From UKL13-2 sp044228625 (GTDB lineage: Bacteria > Pseudomonadota > Gammaproteobacteria > Burkholderiales > Usitatibacteraceae), in NCBI GenBank assembly GCA_044228625.1, contig JBGAUM010000154.1:1-5244 (forward strand): 5,244 nt of DNA, in the 5' to 3' direction. The position numbers and the translations under genes were made by a program. Under the pieces are notes generated by a model. That model saw only the letters and a list, made by a program, of their open reading frames with translations. It ran no database searches and was not told where the DNA came from. Below are positions 1-5,244 of the stretch, piece after piece. Position 1 is the first letter of the stretch, and each line of letters starts with the position of its first letter.

Positions 1-772
1 AGCATGGCGTGACGGCATTCCGGTACCGAAACCATCGCCGATCGTCAAACGGCCTATGTTCGGGCGGTACGTGAAATCGTCTCGCGGGATCGAGCTGGCG
101 CGTGCCTTCGACTGGGGCGCGACGATATTGAGGATCGGTCTGCCATTGGCGGATGGGATATCCGGTGAAGCCGGAAATCTTTGCGTTCCAGACGATATCG
201 ACCTGGTATTGAACTTTGAATATGTCGGCGAGGATTCACCCGATCAACTTCGTGCCATGGCACGGTGATGCGCTACAGATGACGCCTCTGCTGGAACATT
301 CTGCACGCATCCGTCGGGGAAATCATGCGTCCCTGCGCAGTTGGGTAAACGCACCAAGGGAACTATCCTGCGTCATCGTCGAATCGAGCTTGATGCATGG
401 ATCGGCCTATCCCACAACAGCAGACAGTTTCAGGGAGTCGCCTTTGGGGATCATGGCATTGTGGAAATTCACCATGCGCCGCCAACCAAGGTGGTCAACG
501 TTCCGGCACGCGTTCGTTACACCACGGCGCGCGAACACGTATTTCGCCGCGCTGCACGCGGCGGGTATGCGTCAATTTGCCATGAATTGGTGACATCCTC
601 TGATTACGTGGGCGCGACATACAGCATCGGCGACCAACAACTTTTGAGTGCGGCGTCCGGTGCCCGTAAGTTTTCCGGCAACGCTGTTGCCACTGACATG
701 AATCACCATATTGAGTTTGTGTCCGCGCAGGTATGGAAACAGATCGAGGAATTGGGGAAAGCAGGAATTTGA
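1..772 (+). pseudogene. T4 beta-type ('beta family') protein, 5'-truncated and interrupted
   Basis: The reading frame beginning at base 2 is open from the left edge to a TGA at 266-268. The same frame is again convincingly coding from about 355 to the TGA at 770-772. Visible family-like signatures are DIDLVLNFEYVG (about 194-229), a DAW-to-FGDHG stretch (about 395-457), ARVRYTT (about 509-526), YSIGDQQL (620-643) and NHHIEFV (701-721). This order (a 'DLVLDFG'-like strand, then FGDYG, RYT, FSxGD and NHHxEFV) is what I know of the Beta_protein family named after the phage T4 beta protein. Between 266 and 340 no single frame is convincing: W-N-I-L-H-A-S in a second frame (about 289-309) may be the displaced continuation, implying at least two indels. 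The N-terminal part lies off the window. Members occur in phages, satellites and defence cassettes such as the P4 gop-beta-cll cassette; the molecular function is unclear. The family call is from memory of motifs, without a profile search. Confidence 0.62.
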
Positions 773-1055
773 CAAGCGCACGTCGTGCCGCGTCCTTGGT
801 TAGTCCAACCCTTGACTTCGAACCGGCATGAGCGCCCTTCTCGTGCAATTGCGCGCAACAACGGCGGCCAATGCTCAGTCCCCCGATGTGGGAATAGCAT
901 CATGCCGTTTTGTCTCGGTCTGACTCGAGCCGTCCTTGAAACAAGGACGGATTCGACGAACTGGTCCTCGCTTTAAGGCGCAGATGCAGGCGGTGTTATT
1001 GGTCAGCCGTGGGCTTTTTGGAGCCAGCGCTACGATCAACCAAACGGACCGGAAC
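773..1055. other. Spacer between beta-type gene and ATPase gene
   Basis: This 283-base stretch shows no protein I recognise in any frame. The ATPase frame is technically open upstream of its ATG as far back as 936, but those 40 residues do not resemble the family N-terminus, which begins MxxTNQERVGKAL. The spacer holds the 930-950 inverted repeat. It ends with GGAC at 1046-1049, a modest ribosome-binding sequence about 7 bases before the ATG at 1056. No convincing -35/-10 pair was identified. Confidence 0.5.
930..950. repeat. Perfect 9-bp inverted repeat with AAA loop
   Basis: The arms CCGTCCTTG (930-938) and CAAGGACGG (942-950) are perfectly complementary around a three-base AAA loop. The repeat sits in the spacer downstream of the beta-type gene and 105 bases before the ATPase start. 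There is no T-run after the second arm (the sequence continues ATTCGACG), so a classical intrinsic terminator is not supported on the + strand. On the - strand the loop-distal flank is also not a T-run. A dyad operator or a processing/attenuation hairpin is possible. Confidence 0.6.
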
Positions 1056-1418
1056 ATGGCAATCACCAATCAGGAACGCGTCGGAAAAGCCCTGGACTTG
1101 CTGAAGGACGGCTTGCAGCTCGTCGAGCGCGAGCGAAATCGGCGCATGCGGATGACTGGTTCAAGGAAGCTGAAGGCATCCTTGAGCGACTCCCAATCCA
1201 ACCGACCGGAGAAGAGCGCTGGCTTCTGGGATGTGGCCACGATTCTCACGGTGATGTGGCAACAGTGGAACGAGGTGTTCCGCAAGACGCTGGGCCATGC
1301 GGACCGCAGCTTGGTCAGTGAACTCCGGGAAGTGCGCAAACAAATGGGCGCACCGGTGAATCCGTTTTCCGGGGATGACGCCTACCGGGCGTTGGATTCG
1401 TGGCAGCGAGGTTGCTGA
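1056..1418 (+). other. N-terminal HEPN (Swt1-type) segment of the ATPase gene
   Basis: Frame 0 from ATG 1056 opens MAITNQERVGKALDLLKDGL and stays open to TGA 1416-1418, giving a 120-residue ORF. It is coherent only in parts. Bases 1136-1229 make family-like sequence in frame 2 (ADDWFKEAEGILERLPIQP, then TGEERWLL) and nonsense-like sequence in frame 0. Frame 0 resumes with WDVATILTVMWQQWNEVF and SLVSELREVR (about 1227-1337). The HEPN signature RNKWAH (R-x4-H) is present in the DNA at 1335-1353 but split: R is in frame 0 and NKWAH in frame 1, so the literal ORF reads RKQMGAP instead. Frame 0 returns at 1359 for NPFSGDDAYRALDS. HEPN domains with R-x4-6-H are commonly RNases; an RNase role here is inference from the family. 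Confidence 0.72.
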
Positions 1419-1604
1419 CGTCCGACCGCGCCGCAGGCTGATGACGTGGGAGAAACTGAAGATGGAGTTGCTGCGGGTACGCTTCGATGAGCAGGTACGC
1501 AGCGAACAGCGCCGCACGGTGCGCACCGCCATCGAAAGCGAAGCCTCAGGCGCACTGAAACCCTCGGCAGCGGCGGCTACGCTGTGGCACAATGATGGGC
1601 CAGT

Positions 1605-2278
1605 GGCAACTACCAGAAGGCAGAGTTCGCGGTCGACCCGTGGCAGGTACACCTGAATGAAGGCGCCGATGAGTATCGCAAGCCGCTTGAGTTCTTCGCC
1701 GAACTTTTCTCACCGAGAGCCTGAAACAACTATTGACCGGCGGCATGCGCAGGCTGGGTGCCGGTGGCGGCGACCTGGTTATGCAGTTGCAAACGAATTT
1801 CGGCGGCGGAAAGACGCACTCCATGCTGGCGCTGTATCACCGTTTTCCTATGAAAAGCCGAGGCTGCCGCGTGGATGAACGATGACCGGCGCGGAGATCA
1901 AGTCGTTGCCGAAAGTGAACCGGGTGGTGCTGGTGGGCAACAAGATTTCGCTAACGGAATCCTTCGGTTAAGGCGGATGGCACGGTGGTGCGCACATTGT
2001 GGGGGGAAATGGCGTGGCAATTGGGACTTGCTGCGGGGGGTGTGAAGGAAGCCAAGAAGGCATTTTTCGAGCGTGGCGGCTGATGACGAGCGCGCCACCA
2101 ACCTGGGCGATACGCTGCGCACACTGTTCAACACCTATTCGCCGTGCCTGATCCTGATCGACGAATGGGTGGCCTACGCGCGGCAGTTGCACGATGCCGC
2201 CGACTTGCCGGCCGGCAGTTTTGAAACGCACTTCACGTTCGCCCAGGCACTGACCGAAGCCGCCAAGCTGGCGAAGCA
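1605..2278 (+). other. P-loop ATPase core segment (Walker A and B) of the ATPase gene
   Basis: Frame 0 (1599-1704) gives GNYQKAEFAVDPWQVHL and EYRKPLEFFA. Frame 2 (1706-1840) gives FLTESLKQLLTGGMRRLG, then MQLQTNFGGGKTHSMLALYH, whose GGGKT at 1802-1816 is the Walker A region characteristic of DUF499 proteins. Frame 1 (1900-1950) gives LPKVNRVVLVGNKIS. Frame 2 (1970-2071) gives KADGTVVRTLWGEMAWQLG. Frame 0 (2073-2278) gives ADDERATN and the Walker B strand CLILIDEWVAYARQLHD, with D at 2160-2162 and E at 2163-2165. ATP-binding residues are therefore preserved in the DNA, but they are spread over three frames and cannot be joined in one translation product as sequenced. Confidence 0.78.
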
Positions 2279-2287
2279 TGCCTGCTG

Positions 2288-4423
2288 GTGATCAGCCTGC
2301 CGGCCTCCGATTCAGCATCCTCGCCGCACCTGCAGGCGGACGACATCGAAGTGGGTGGCGAACGCGGCCGTGCCGCATTGGCCCGGCTTCAAAACGTGAT
2401 CGGCCGCCTGGAGTCGGCGTGGGTGCCGGCCAGCGCGGAGGAAGGCTTCGAGATCGTGCGGCGACGGTTGTTCGAGCCGATGATCGAGAAAACGCAGTTC
2501 GTGGCGCGGGACACCGTGGCACGCGCCTTTTACGAACTGTATCGCACGCAACAGCAGGTATTCCCGCCAGAAGCGCGCGAGCCCGATTACGAGAAGCGGC
2601 TCAAGGCGGCCTACCCGATTCACCCGGAAGTCTTCGATCGCCTCTATGGCGACTGGTCCACGCTGGTGAAATTCCAGCGCACGCGCGGCGTGCTGCGCCT
2701 GATGGCGGCGGTGATTCACAGCCTGTGGGAGCGCGGCGACAAGAGCCCGTACATTCTGCCGGCCAACATCCCGATCGACGACCATCGCGTGCGCGACGAA
2801 CTGACGCGCTACCTGCCGGATAACTGGAAGCCAATCATCGAGACCGACGTGGATGGTGCATCGTCCCTGCCTTTGCGGCTGGATGGCGATGTTCCCAATC
2901 TCGGCAAGTACTCGGCCTGTAGGCGTGTGGCACGTACTGTCTTTCTCGGCTCCGCCCCGAAGAGCGGCACGGCCAACAAGGGGCTGGAGGACCGGCGCGT
3001 GAATCTGGGGTGCGTGATGCCGGGCGAAACGCATACGGCCTTTGGCGACGCATTGCGGCGCATGAGTACCACCGCCACCTTCTTGTATCACGACGGTGCC
3101 CGCTATTGGTACTCGACCCAGCCGACAGTGACCAAGGTCGCCGAGGATCGTGCAGAACAGATGAAGCGCGACGTGGACGCGGTGACACGAGAGATCGGCA
3201 AGCGGCTGCGAGAAGATTTGCGCAAGCCGGGCGACTTCAGCCGCGTGCATGTGCTGCCGCATTCCGGGCAAGACGTCCCGGACGACGTCGACGCCCGACT
3301 CGTGGTGCTGGGAACCGATCATGCTTACAGCAAGGACAAGGGCAACGCTGCAGAAGCGCAGGCAAAGGAGATTTTGGAGTCACGCGGTAACTCACCGCGG
3401 CTATACCGGAACTCGCTGGTGTTTCTTGCGGTGGACCAAGCGCGGTTGCAAGACCTCGATGAGGCCGTGCGCCGTTATCTGGCTTGGCAATCCATCGTCG
3501 ATGAAAAGGAAGGACTCAACCTCGATCCGCAACAGGTGAAGCAGGCCGAAAACCAACGTGACAGCGCCAATGGCGTGGTGGCGGCGCGGCTTCCCGAGGC
3601 TTACCAATGGCTGCTGGTGCCAAGCCAAAAAAAGGAATCCCCCACCATCGAGTGGGAAGCACTTCGCCTCACGGGGCAGGATGCCTTGGCGGTGCGGGCG
3701 AGCAAGAAGCTTAGGACGGAGGAGCAGCTGCTGACGTCGTTCGCCGGCACGCGCCTGCGAATCGATTTGGACAAAATCCCGCTCTGGCGCGGCAACCACG
3801 TTGCGGTGCGACAACTGGCGGAAGACTTTGCGCGCTACTTGTACCTGCCGCGGCTGGTGGGCAGCGATGTGCTGTTCAGCGCCATCCGCGACGGCACCCG
3901 CCAATTGATGTGGGCGCAGGATTCGTTTGCATTCGCGGACAGCTACGACGAGGACAGCGGCCGATATCGTGGACTGCAGTATGGACGCGAGGCGCCAGTC
4001 TCTGCGGACAATGATTCCGGGCTTTTAGTCAAGCCCGACACGGCAACGCGCCAGATCGAAGAGGATGCACGGCTGGCCGCCGCAACATCAGCCAGCAATA
4101 GCGCTCCCGGCGTTGCGACACTGGCTGGTGCACCCAGCGCATCAGCCGTTTCTCCAACATCAGGACCCATCACGCCTCCTCCGCCAGTCTGGCGGCGATA
4201 TCACGGCACGGTGGCACTCGACACCACACGCGTTGGCCGCGACGCGGGCCGGGTTGCGGAAGAAGTTATTTCGCACCTGGTCGGTATTGCAGGTGCAGAC
4301 GTAAAGGTGACCCTGGATATCGAGGTGCAACTGCCGAACGGGGCGAGTGACCAGGTGGTGCGCATTGTGACGGAGAACGGGCGGTCGTTGAAGTTTTCGA
4401 GTCAGGGGTTTGAGAAAGAGTAG
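2288..4423 (+). CDS. Intact C-terminal two thirds of the DUF499 ATPase
   Basis: This is the only long undamaged frame, 711 codons from a GTG at 2288. That GTG is an internal valine of the family sequence CLLVISLPASD, not a true start: the frame is already coding from TGC 2279, and a one-base loss at 2279 separates it from the preceding segment. Family-like stretches run in order: QADDIEVGGERGR, GFEIVRRRLFEP, YPIHPEVFDRLYGDWSTLVK, QRTRGVLRLMAAVIHSLWER, LPLRLDGDVPNLGKYSACRR, GLEDRRVNLGCVMPGE, RYWYSTQPTVTK, DARLVVLGTDHAYSK, RLYRNSLVFLA, ARLPEAYQWLLVPSQKK, RASKKLRTEEQLLTSFAGTR and DFARYLYLPRL. An Ala/Ser/Pro-rich linker (about 4078-4190, ending PPPPVW) leads to a short terminal domain ending SLKFSSQGFEKE, the usual family C-terminus. 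Without the P-loop it would lack ATP binding. Whether it is translated alone is unknown; no ribosome-binding site is evident before 2288. Confidence 0.82.
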   Translation: MISLPASDSASSPHLQADDIEVGGERGRAALARLQNVIGRLESAWVPASAEEGFEIVRRRLFEPMIEKTQFVARDTVARAFYELYRTQQQVFPPEAREPDYEKRLKAAYPIHPEVFDRLYGDWSTLVKFQRTRGVLRLMAAVIHSLWERGDKSPYILPANIPIDDHRVRDELTRYLPDNWKPIIETDVDGASSLPLRLDGDVPNLGKYSACRRVARTVFLGSAPKSGTANKGLEDRRVNLGCVMPGETHTAFGDALRRMSTTATFLYHDGARYWYSTQPTVTKVAEDRAEQMKRDVDAVTREIGKRLREDLRKPGDFSRVHVLPHSGQDVPDDVDARLVVLGTDHAYSKDKGNAAEAQAKEILESRGNSPRLYRNSLVFLAVDQARLQDLDEAVRRYLAWQSIVDEKEGLNLDPQQVKQAENQRDSANGVVAARLPEAYQWLLVPSQKKESPTIEWEALRLTGQDALAVRASKKLRTEEQLLTSFAGTRLRIDLDKIPLWRGNHVAVRQLAEDFARYLYLPRLVGSDVLFSAIRDGTRQLMWAQDSFAFADSYDEDSGRYRGLQYGREAPVSADNDSGLLVKPDTATRQIEEDARLAAATSASNSAPGVATLAGAPSASAVSPTSGPITPPPPVWRRYHGTVALDTTRVGRDAGRVAEEVISHLVGIAGADVKVTLDIEVQLPNGASDQVVRIVTENGRSLKFSSQGFEKE

Positions 4424-4494
4424 AGCTGCCTTCGACGCAAAATTCCGTCAAGTAGTGCAACATCCTTTCTGCAATTTCCCTGTTTGATGTTTTG

Positions 4495-4565
4495 GCGATC
4501 ATGTGGCGGAGGGCGTACCGCCAAGCGCTTCGCGCCTTTTGCCACGCCCCCTGCCACATGATCGC
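4495..4565. repeat. Long imperfect inverted repeat (22-bp stem hairpin)
   Basis: The outer arms GCGATCATGTGGC (4495-4507) and GCCACATGATCGC (4553-4565) are perfectly complementary over 13 bp. Pairing continues inward to 4516/4544 with one G-T wobble (4508/4552) and one A-C mismatch (4510/4550). Nested in the loop is a second perfect hairpin, GCGC-TTC-GCGC (4525-4535). It lies 71 bases after the ATPase stop. No T-run follows, so it is not a standard intrinsic terminator. It resembles a REP/MITE-like palindromic unit or an element end; which of these cannot be told from one copy. Confidence 0.7.
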
Positions 4566-4570
4566 GGCGC

Positions 4571-4611
4571 GGTTTCCGTGGGGCATCATGCCTACTCACA
4601 CGATGGAAACC
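4571..4611. repeat. Inverted repeat GGTTTCC / GGAAACC
   Basis: The arms GGTTTCC (4571-4577) and GGAAACC (4605-4611) form a 7-bp stem around 27 bases that include the small palindrome GGCA-TCA-TGCC (4582-4592). The second arm ends three bases before the ATG at 4615 and contains the only ribosome-binding-like GGA for that ORF. It may be part of an insertion-sequence end or a 5' leader structure; the stem is short, so chance is possible. Confidence 0.35.
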
Positions 4612-4614
4612 AAC

Positions 4615-4719
4615 ATGGCGCAACGCGTTGACCCCGATACAATCCACCATCCCCTTGAAGCCGCTTTTGCAGCGCTCATCGAATATGGACTCTACGGCGC
4701 AGGTGAAGCGCACCTTTGA
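4615..4719 (+). pseudogene. Possible N-terminal fragment of an IS256-type transposase
   Basis: From ATG 4615 the frame encodes 34 residues beginning MAQRVDPDTIHHPLEAAFAA and continuing LIEYGLYGAGEA before TGA 4717-4719. The arrangement 'IHHPLEAAFxALIExGxxGAGEA' resembles the start of some IS256-family (mutator-type) transposases, where it is followed by an 'LRxLxNEAxxIERxxxLGA' segment. Here similarity stops at GEA (about 4706). An IERHALG string appears in another frame at 4751-4771, at about the right distance, but the residues between do not fit, so this may be coincidence. If the call is right, most of the transposase, including the DDE domain, is missing. The call rests on recall of a short motif only; it could equally be an unrelated small ORF. 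Confidence 0.3.
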
Positions 4720-4856
4720 TGCGCTTCCGGGAGTCCAGTCCCGCTCCCACATTGAGCGTCACGCTCTCGGTTGGCAGACTGACGAGTTCATCGGGAGGTC
4801 GTGCGCATGGGCGAGGGGCAGGGTAAGCCTGCTCTGAAGCCCTGGACTTGCCAGGG
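4705..4856. repeat. Run of five small stem-loops
   Basis: Consecutive, non-overlapping inverted repeats occur here: GAAGCGC/GCGCTTC (4705-4711, 4721-4727); GGGAG/CTCCC (4729-4733, 4744-4748); GAGCG/CGCTC (4754-4758, 4762-4766); a 7-bp stem with one G-T pair around loop GTAAG (4816-4822, 4828-4834); and CCCTGG/CCAGGG (4840-4845, 4851-4856). The last is flanked by CTGAAG on both sides (4834-4839 and 4861-4866). Each is weak alone. Together they suggest a structured remnant (element end or RNA) or GC-rich chance. The bases from 4857 to 4989 hold no gene I recognise and no clear promoter. Confidence 0.35.
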
Positions 4857-4989
4857 ATTCCTGAAGAAGATCACTACGGCTTCGGTGGAGCGAGTTTGTA
4901 AGGTCATCCAATCCCGCCATCTTCTTGGCGACTAGACGGAAATTACCGACTTCATTAGAGTTGAAGCATTTGCACATCTGGATTTGAAC

Positions 4990-5232
4990 ATGCCGATCAC
5001 ATCAACGAAGAAGTGGGGAAATGGACTAGGCGTGCGTCTCACCAAGAAGGTTGCGACAGCCGCCGGGGTGACTGAGGGCACGCGCGTGAGAGTCGGAGTC
5101 TCGCGCGGGAAGATCACCATCGAGCGAGTTGATCGGCCGATGACCTTGAAGGAAATGTTGGCTGCCTATGACCCTGAGCGTCACGGTGGCATTCTCCTGG
5201 ACTTCCCGCAGGTCGGCCGCGAGGTGATGTGA
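4990..5232 (+). CDS. mazE: MazE-type antitoxin (SpoVT/AbrB domain)
   Basis: This 80-residue protein has the usual MazE length. The N-terminal swapped-hairpin DNA-binding domain is visible as ITSTKKWGNGLGVRLTKKVA (residues 3-22), followed by AAGVTEGTRVRVGVSRGKIT (residues 23-42), equivalent to the family 'KWGNSLAVRIPKxVAExAGLxEGxxV'. The C-terminal tail MTLKEMLAAYDPERHGG...GREVM matches the toxin-binding tail, which usually ends GREVW or similar. Such proteins neutralise a MazF endoribonuclease and repress their own operon. ATG 4990 is preferred over the in-frame TTG at 4984 because the family normally starts one or two residues before the first strand. The upstream GGA at 4979-4981 is a weak ribosome-binding site. 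Only 12 bases follow the stop: a GTG overlapping it (5229-5231) meets TGA at 5241, so the expected mazF start is not visible. Confidence 0.88.
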   Translation: MPITSTKKWGNGLGVRLTKKVATAAGVTEGTRVRVGVSRGKITIERVDRPMTLKEMLAAYDPERHGGILLDFPQVGREVM

Positions 5233-5244
5233 GAACCCGTTGAT

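Larger units (their letters stand above)
1056..4423 (+). pseudogene. DUF499-family HEPN/P-loop ATPase, multiply frameshifted in the 5' third
   Basis: This is a large defence-associated ATPase of the DUF499 family with an N-terminal Swt1-type HEPN domain, expected to be cytoplasmic. Following similarity to the family gives one path in frames (position mod 3): 0 from 1056, 2 from 1136, 0 from 1230, 1 from 1339, 0 from about 1359, 2 from 1400, 0 from 1428, 1 from 1450, 0 from 1599, 2 from 1706, 1 from 1843, 0 from 1863, 1 from 1888, 2 from 1958, 0 from 2073 and 2 from 2279 to the TAG at 4421-4423. That is about 15 indels, eight of them -1, six +1 and one -2. No stop occurs inside any segment, and the total of about 1,120 residues suits the family. 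The start ATG 1056 gives MAITNQERVGKAL, the usual family beginning, with GGAC 7 bases upstream. Homologues usually sit beside a DUF1156 methyltransferase and a helicase; neither is present in this window. As sequenced, the gene cannot make the full protein. Sequencing error is a serious alternative to decay. Confidence 0.85.

Noticed and set aside
936..1055. A 40-residue N-terminal extension of the ATPase from an upstream ATG at 936
   Set aside because: The residues are Arg/Gln-rich without family likeness and run through the 930-950 inverted repeat. The family start MAITNQERV lies at ATG 1056 with a ribosome-binding sequence in front.
2312..3322. A 336-codon open frame on the - strand inside the ATPase gene
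   Set aside because: It lies wholly antisense to strongly family-like coding sequence. Its composition (many His, Arg and Gln) is typical of the mirror of a GC-rich gene, and it resembles no family I know.
4495..4565. Intrinsic terminator of the ATPase gene
   Set aside because: The stem is strong, but the sequence after it is GC-rich (GGCGCGG) with no T-run on the + strand.
4402..4752. - strand ORF opposite the end of the ATPase gene and the hairpin region
   Set aside because: It covers the antisense of the ATPase C-terminus and the palindrome, has no recognisable domain, and has no ribosome-binding site that supports it.
4925..4958. A sigma-70-like promoter for mazE starting with TTGGCG at 4925
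   Set aside because: No acceptable -10 box lies at 16-18 bases; the nearest AT-rich hexamers are at the wrong spacing.
4759..4977. - strand ORF of 72 codons upstream of mazE
   Set aside because: It reads through the stem-loop cluster, shows no recognisable family, and is of a length expected by chance in GC-rich DNA.
4705..4989. Integron attC site in front of mazE (toxin-antitoxin modules are common cassettes)
   Set aside because: I could not find a paired RYYYAAC / GTTRRRY core around the stem-loops; the GTT-containing strings do not fit.

Overview
The window is GC-rich and reads as an accessory (defence or mobile) island of a proteobacterium. The protein style (GC-rich third positions, a DUF499 ATPase, MazE) fits a gamma- or betaproteobacterium, but nothing in the sequence fixes the genus. 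All recognisable genes lie on the + strand.

Layout. (1) 1-772: the 3' part of a T4 beta-type ('beta family') protein gene. It is cut by the left edge and interrupted by a stop and probable frame changes around 266-340. (2) 773-1055: a non-coding spacer with a compact perfect inverted repeat at 930-950. (3) 1056-4423: one large gene for a DUF499-family ATPase, about 1,120 residues once the frame is followed. It has an N-terminal Swt1-type HEPN domain (split RNKWAH motif), a P-loop ATPase core (GGGKT at 1802-1816, LILIDEW around 2151-2168), a long conserved C-terminal body, an Ala/Pro-rich linker and a short terminal domain. The first 1.2 kb can be read through only by changing frame about 15 times, while the last 2.1 kb is a single clean frame. 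(4) 4424-4989: no intact gene. It holds a long hairpin (4495-4565), a second inverted repeat, a short fragment that may be the N-terminus of an IS256-type transposase (4615-4719), and several consecutive small stem-loops. (5) 4990-5232: a complete MazE-type (AbrB-fold) antitoxin; its toxin partner would lie beyond the right edge.

Interpretation. The DUF499 ATPase belongs to a family commonly found in anti-phage loci beside a DUF1156 methyltransferase and a helicase. T4 beta-type proteins are also known from phage satellites and defence cassettes, and MazEF modules are frequent in such islands. No methyltransferase or helicase is visible here, so as it stands the system is incomplete or continues outside the window. 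The most informative observation is that the 5' damage to the ATPase gene is almost all 1-2 base indels. The encoded family signatures survive, and the reconstructed reading path contains no nonsense codon. That pattern suggests either a stretch of poor base calling or very recent decay, rather than an ancient pseudogene.
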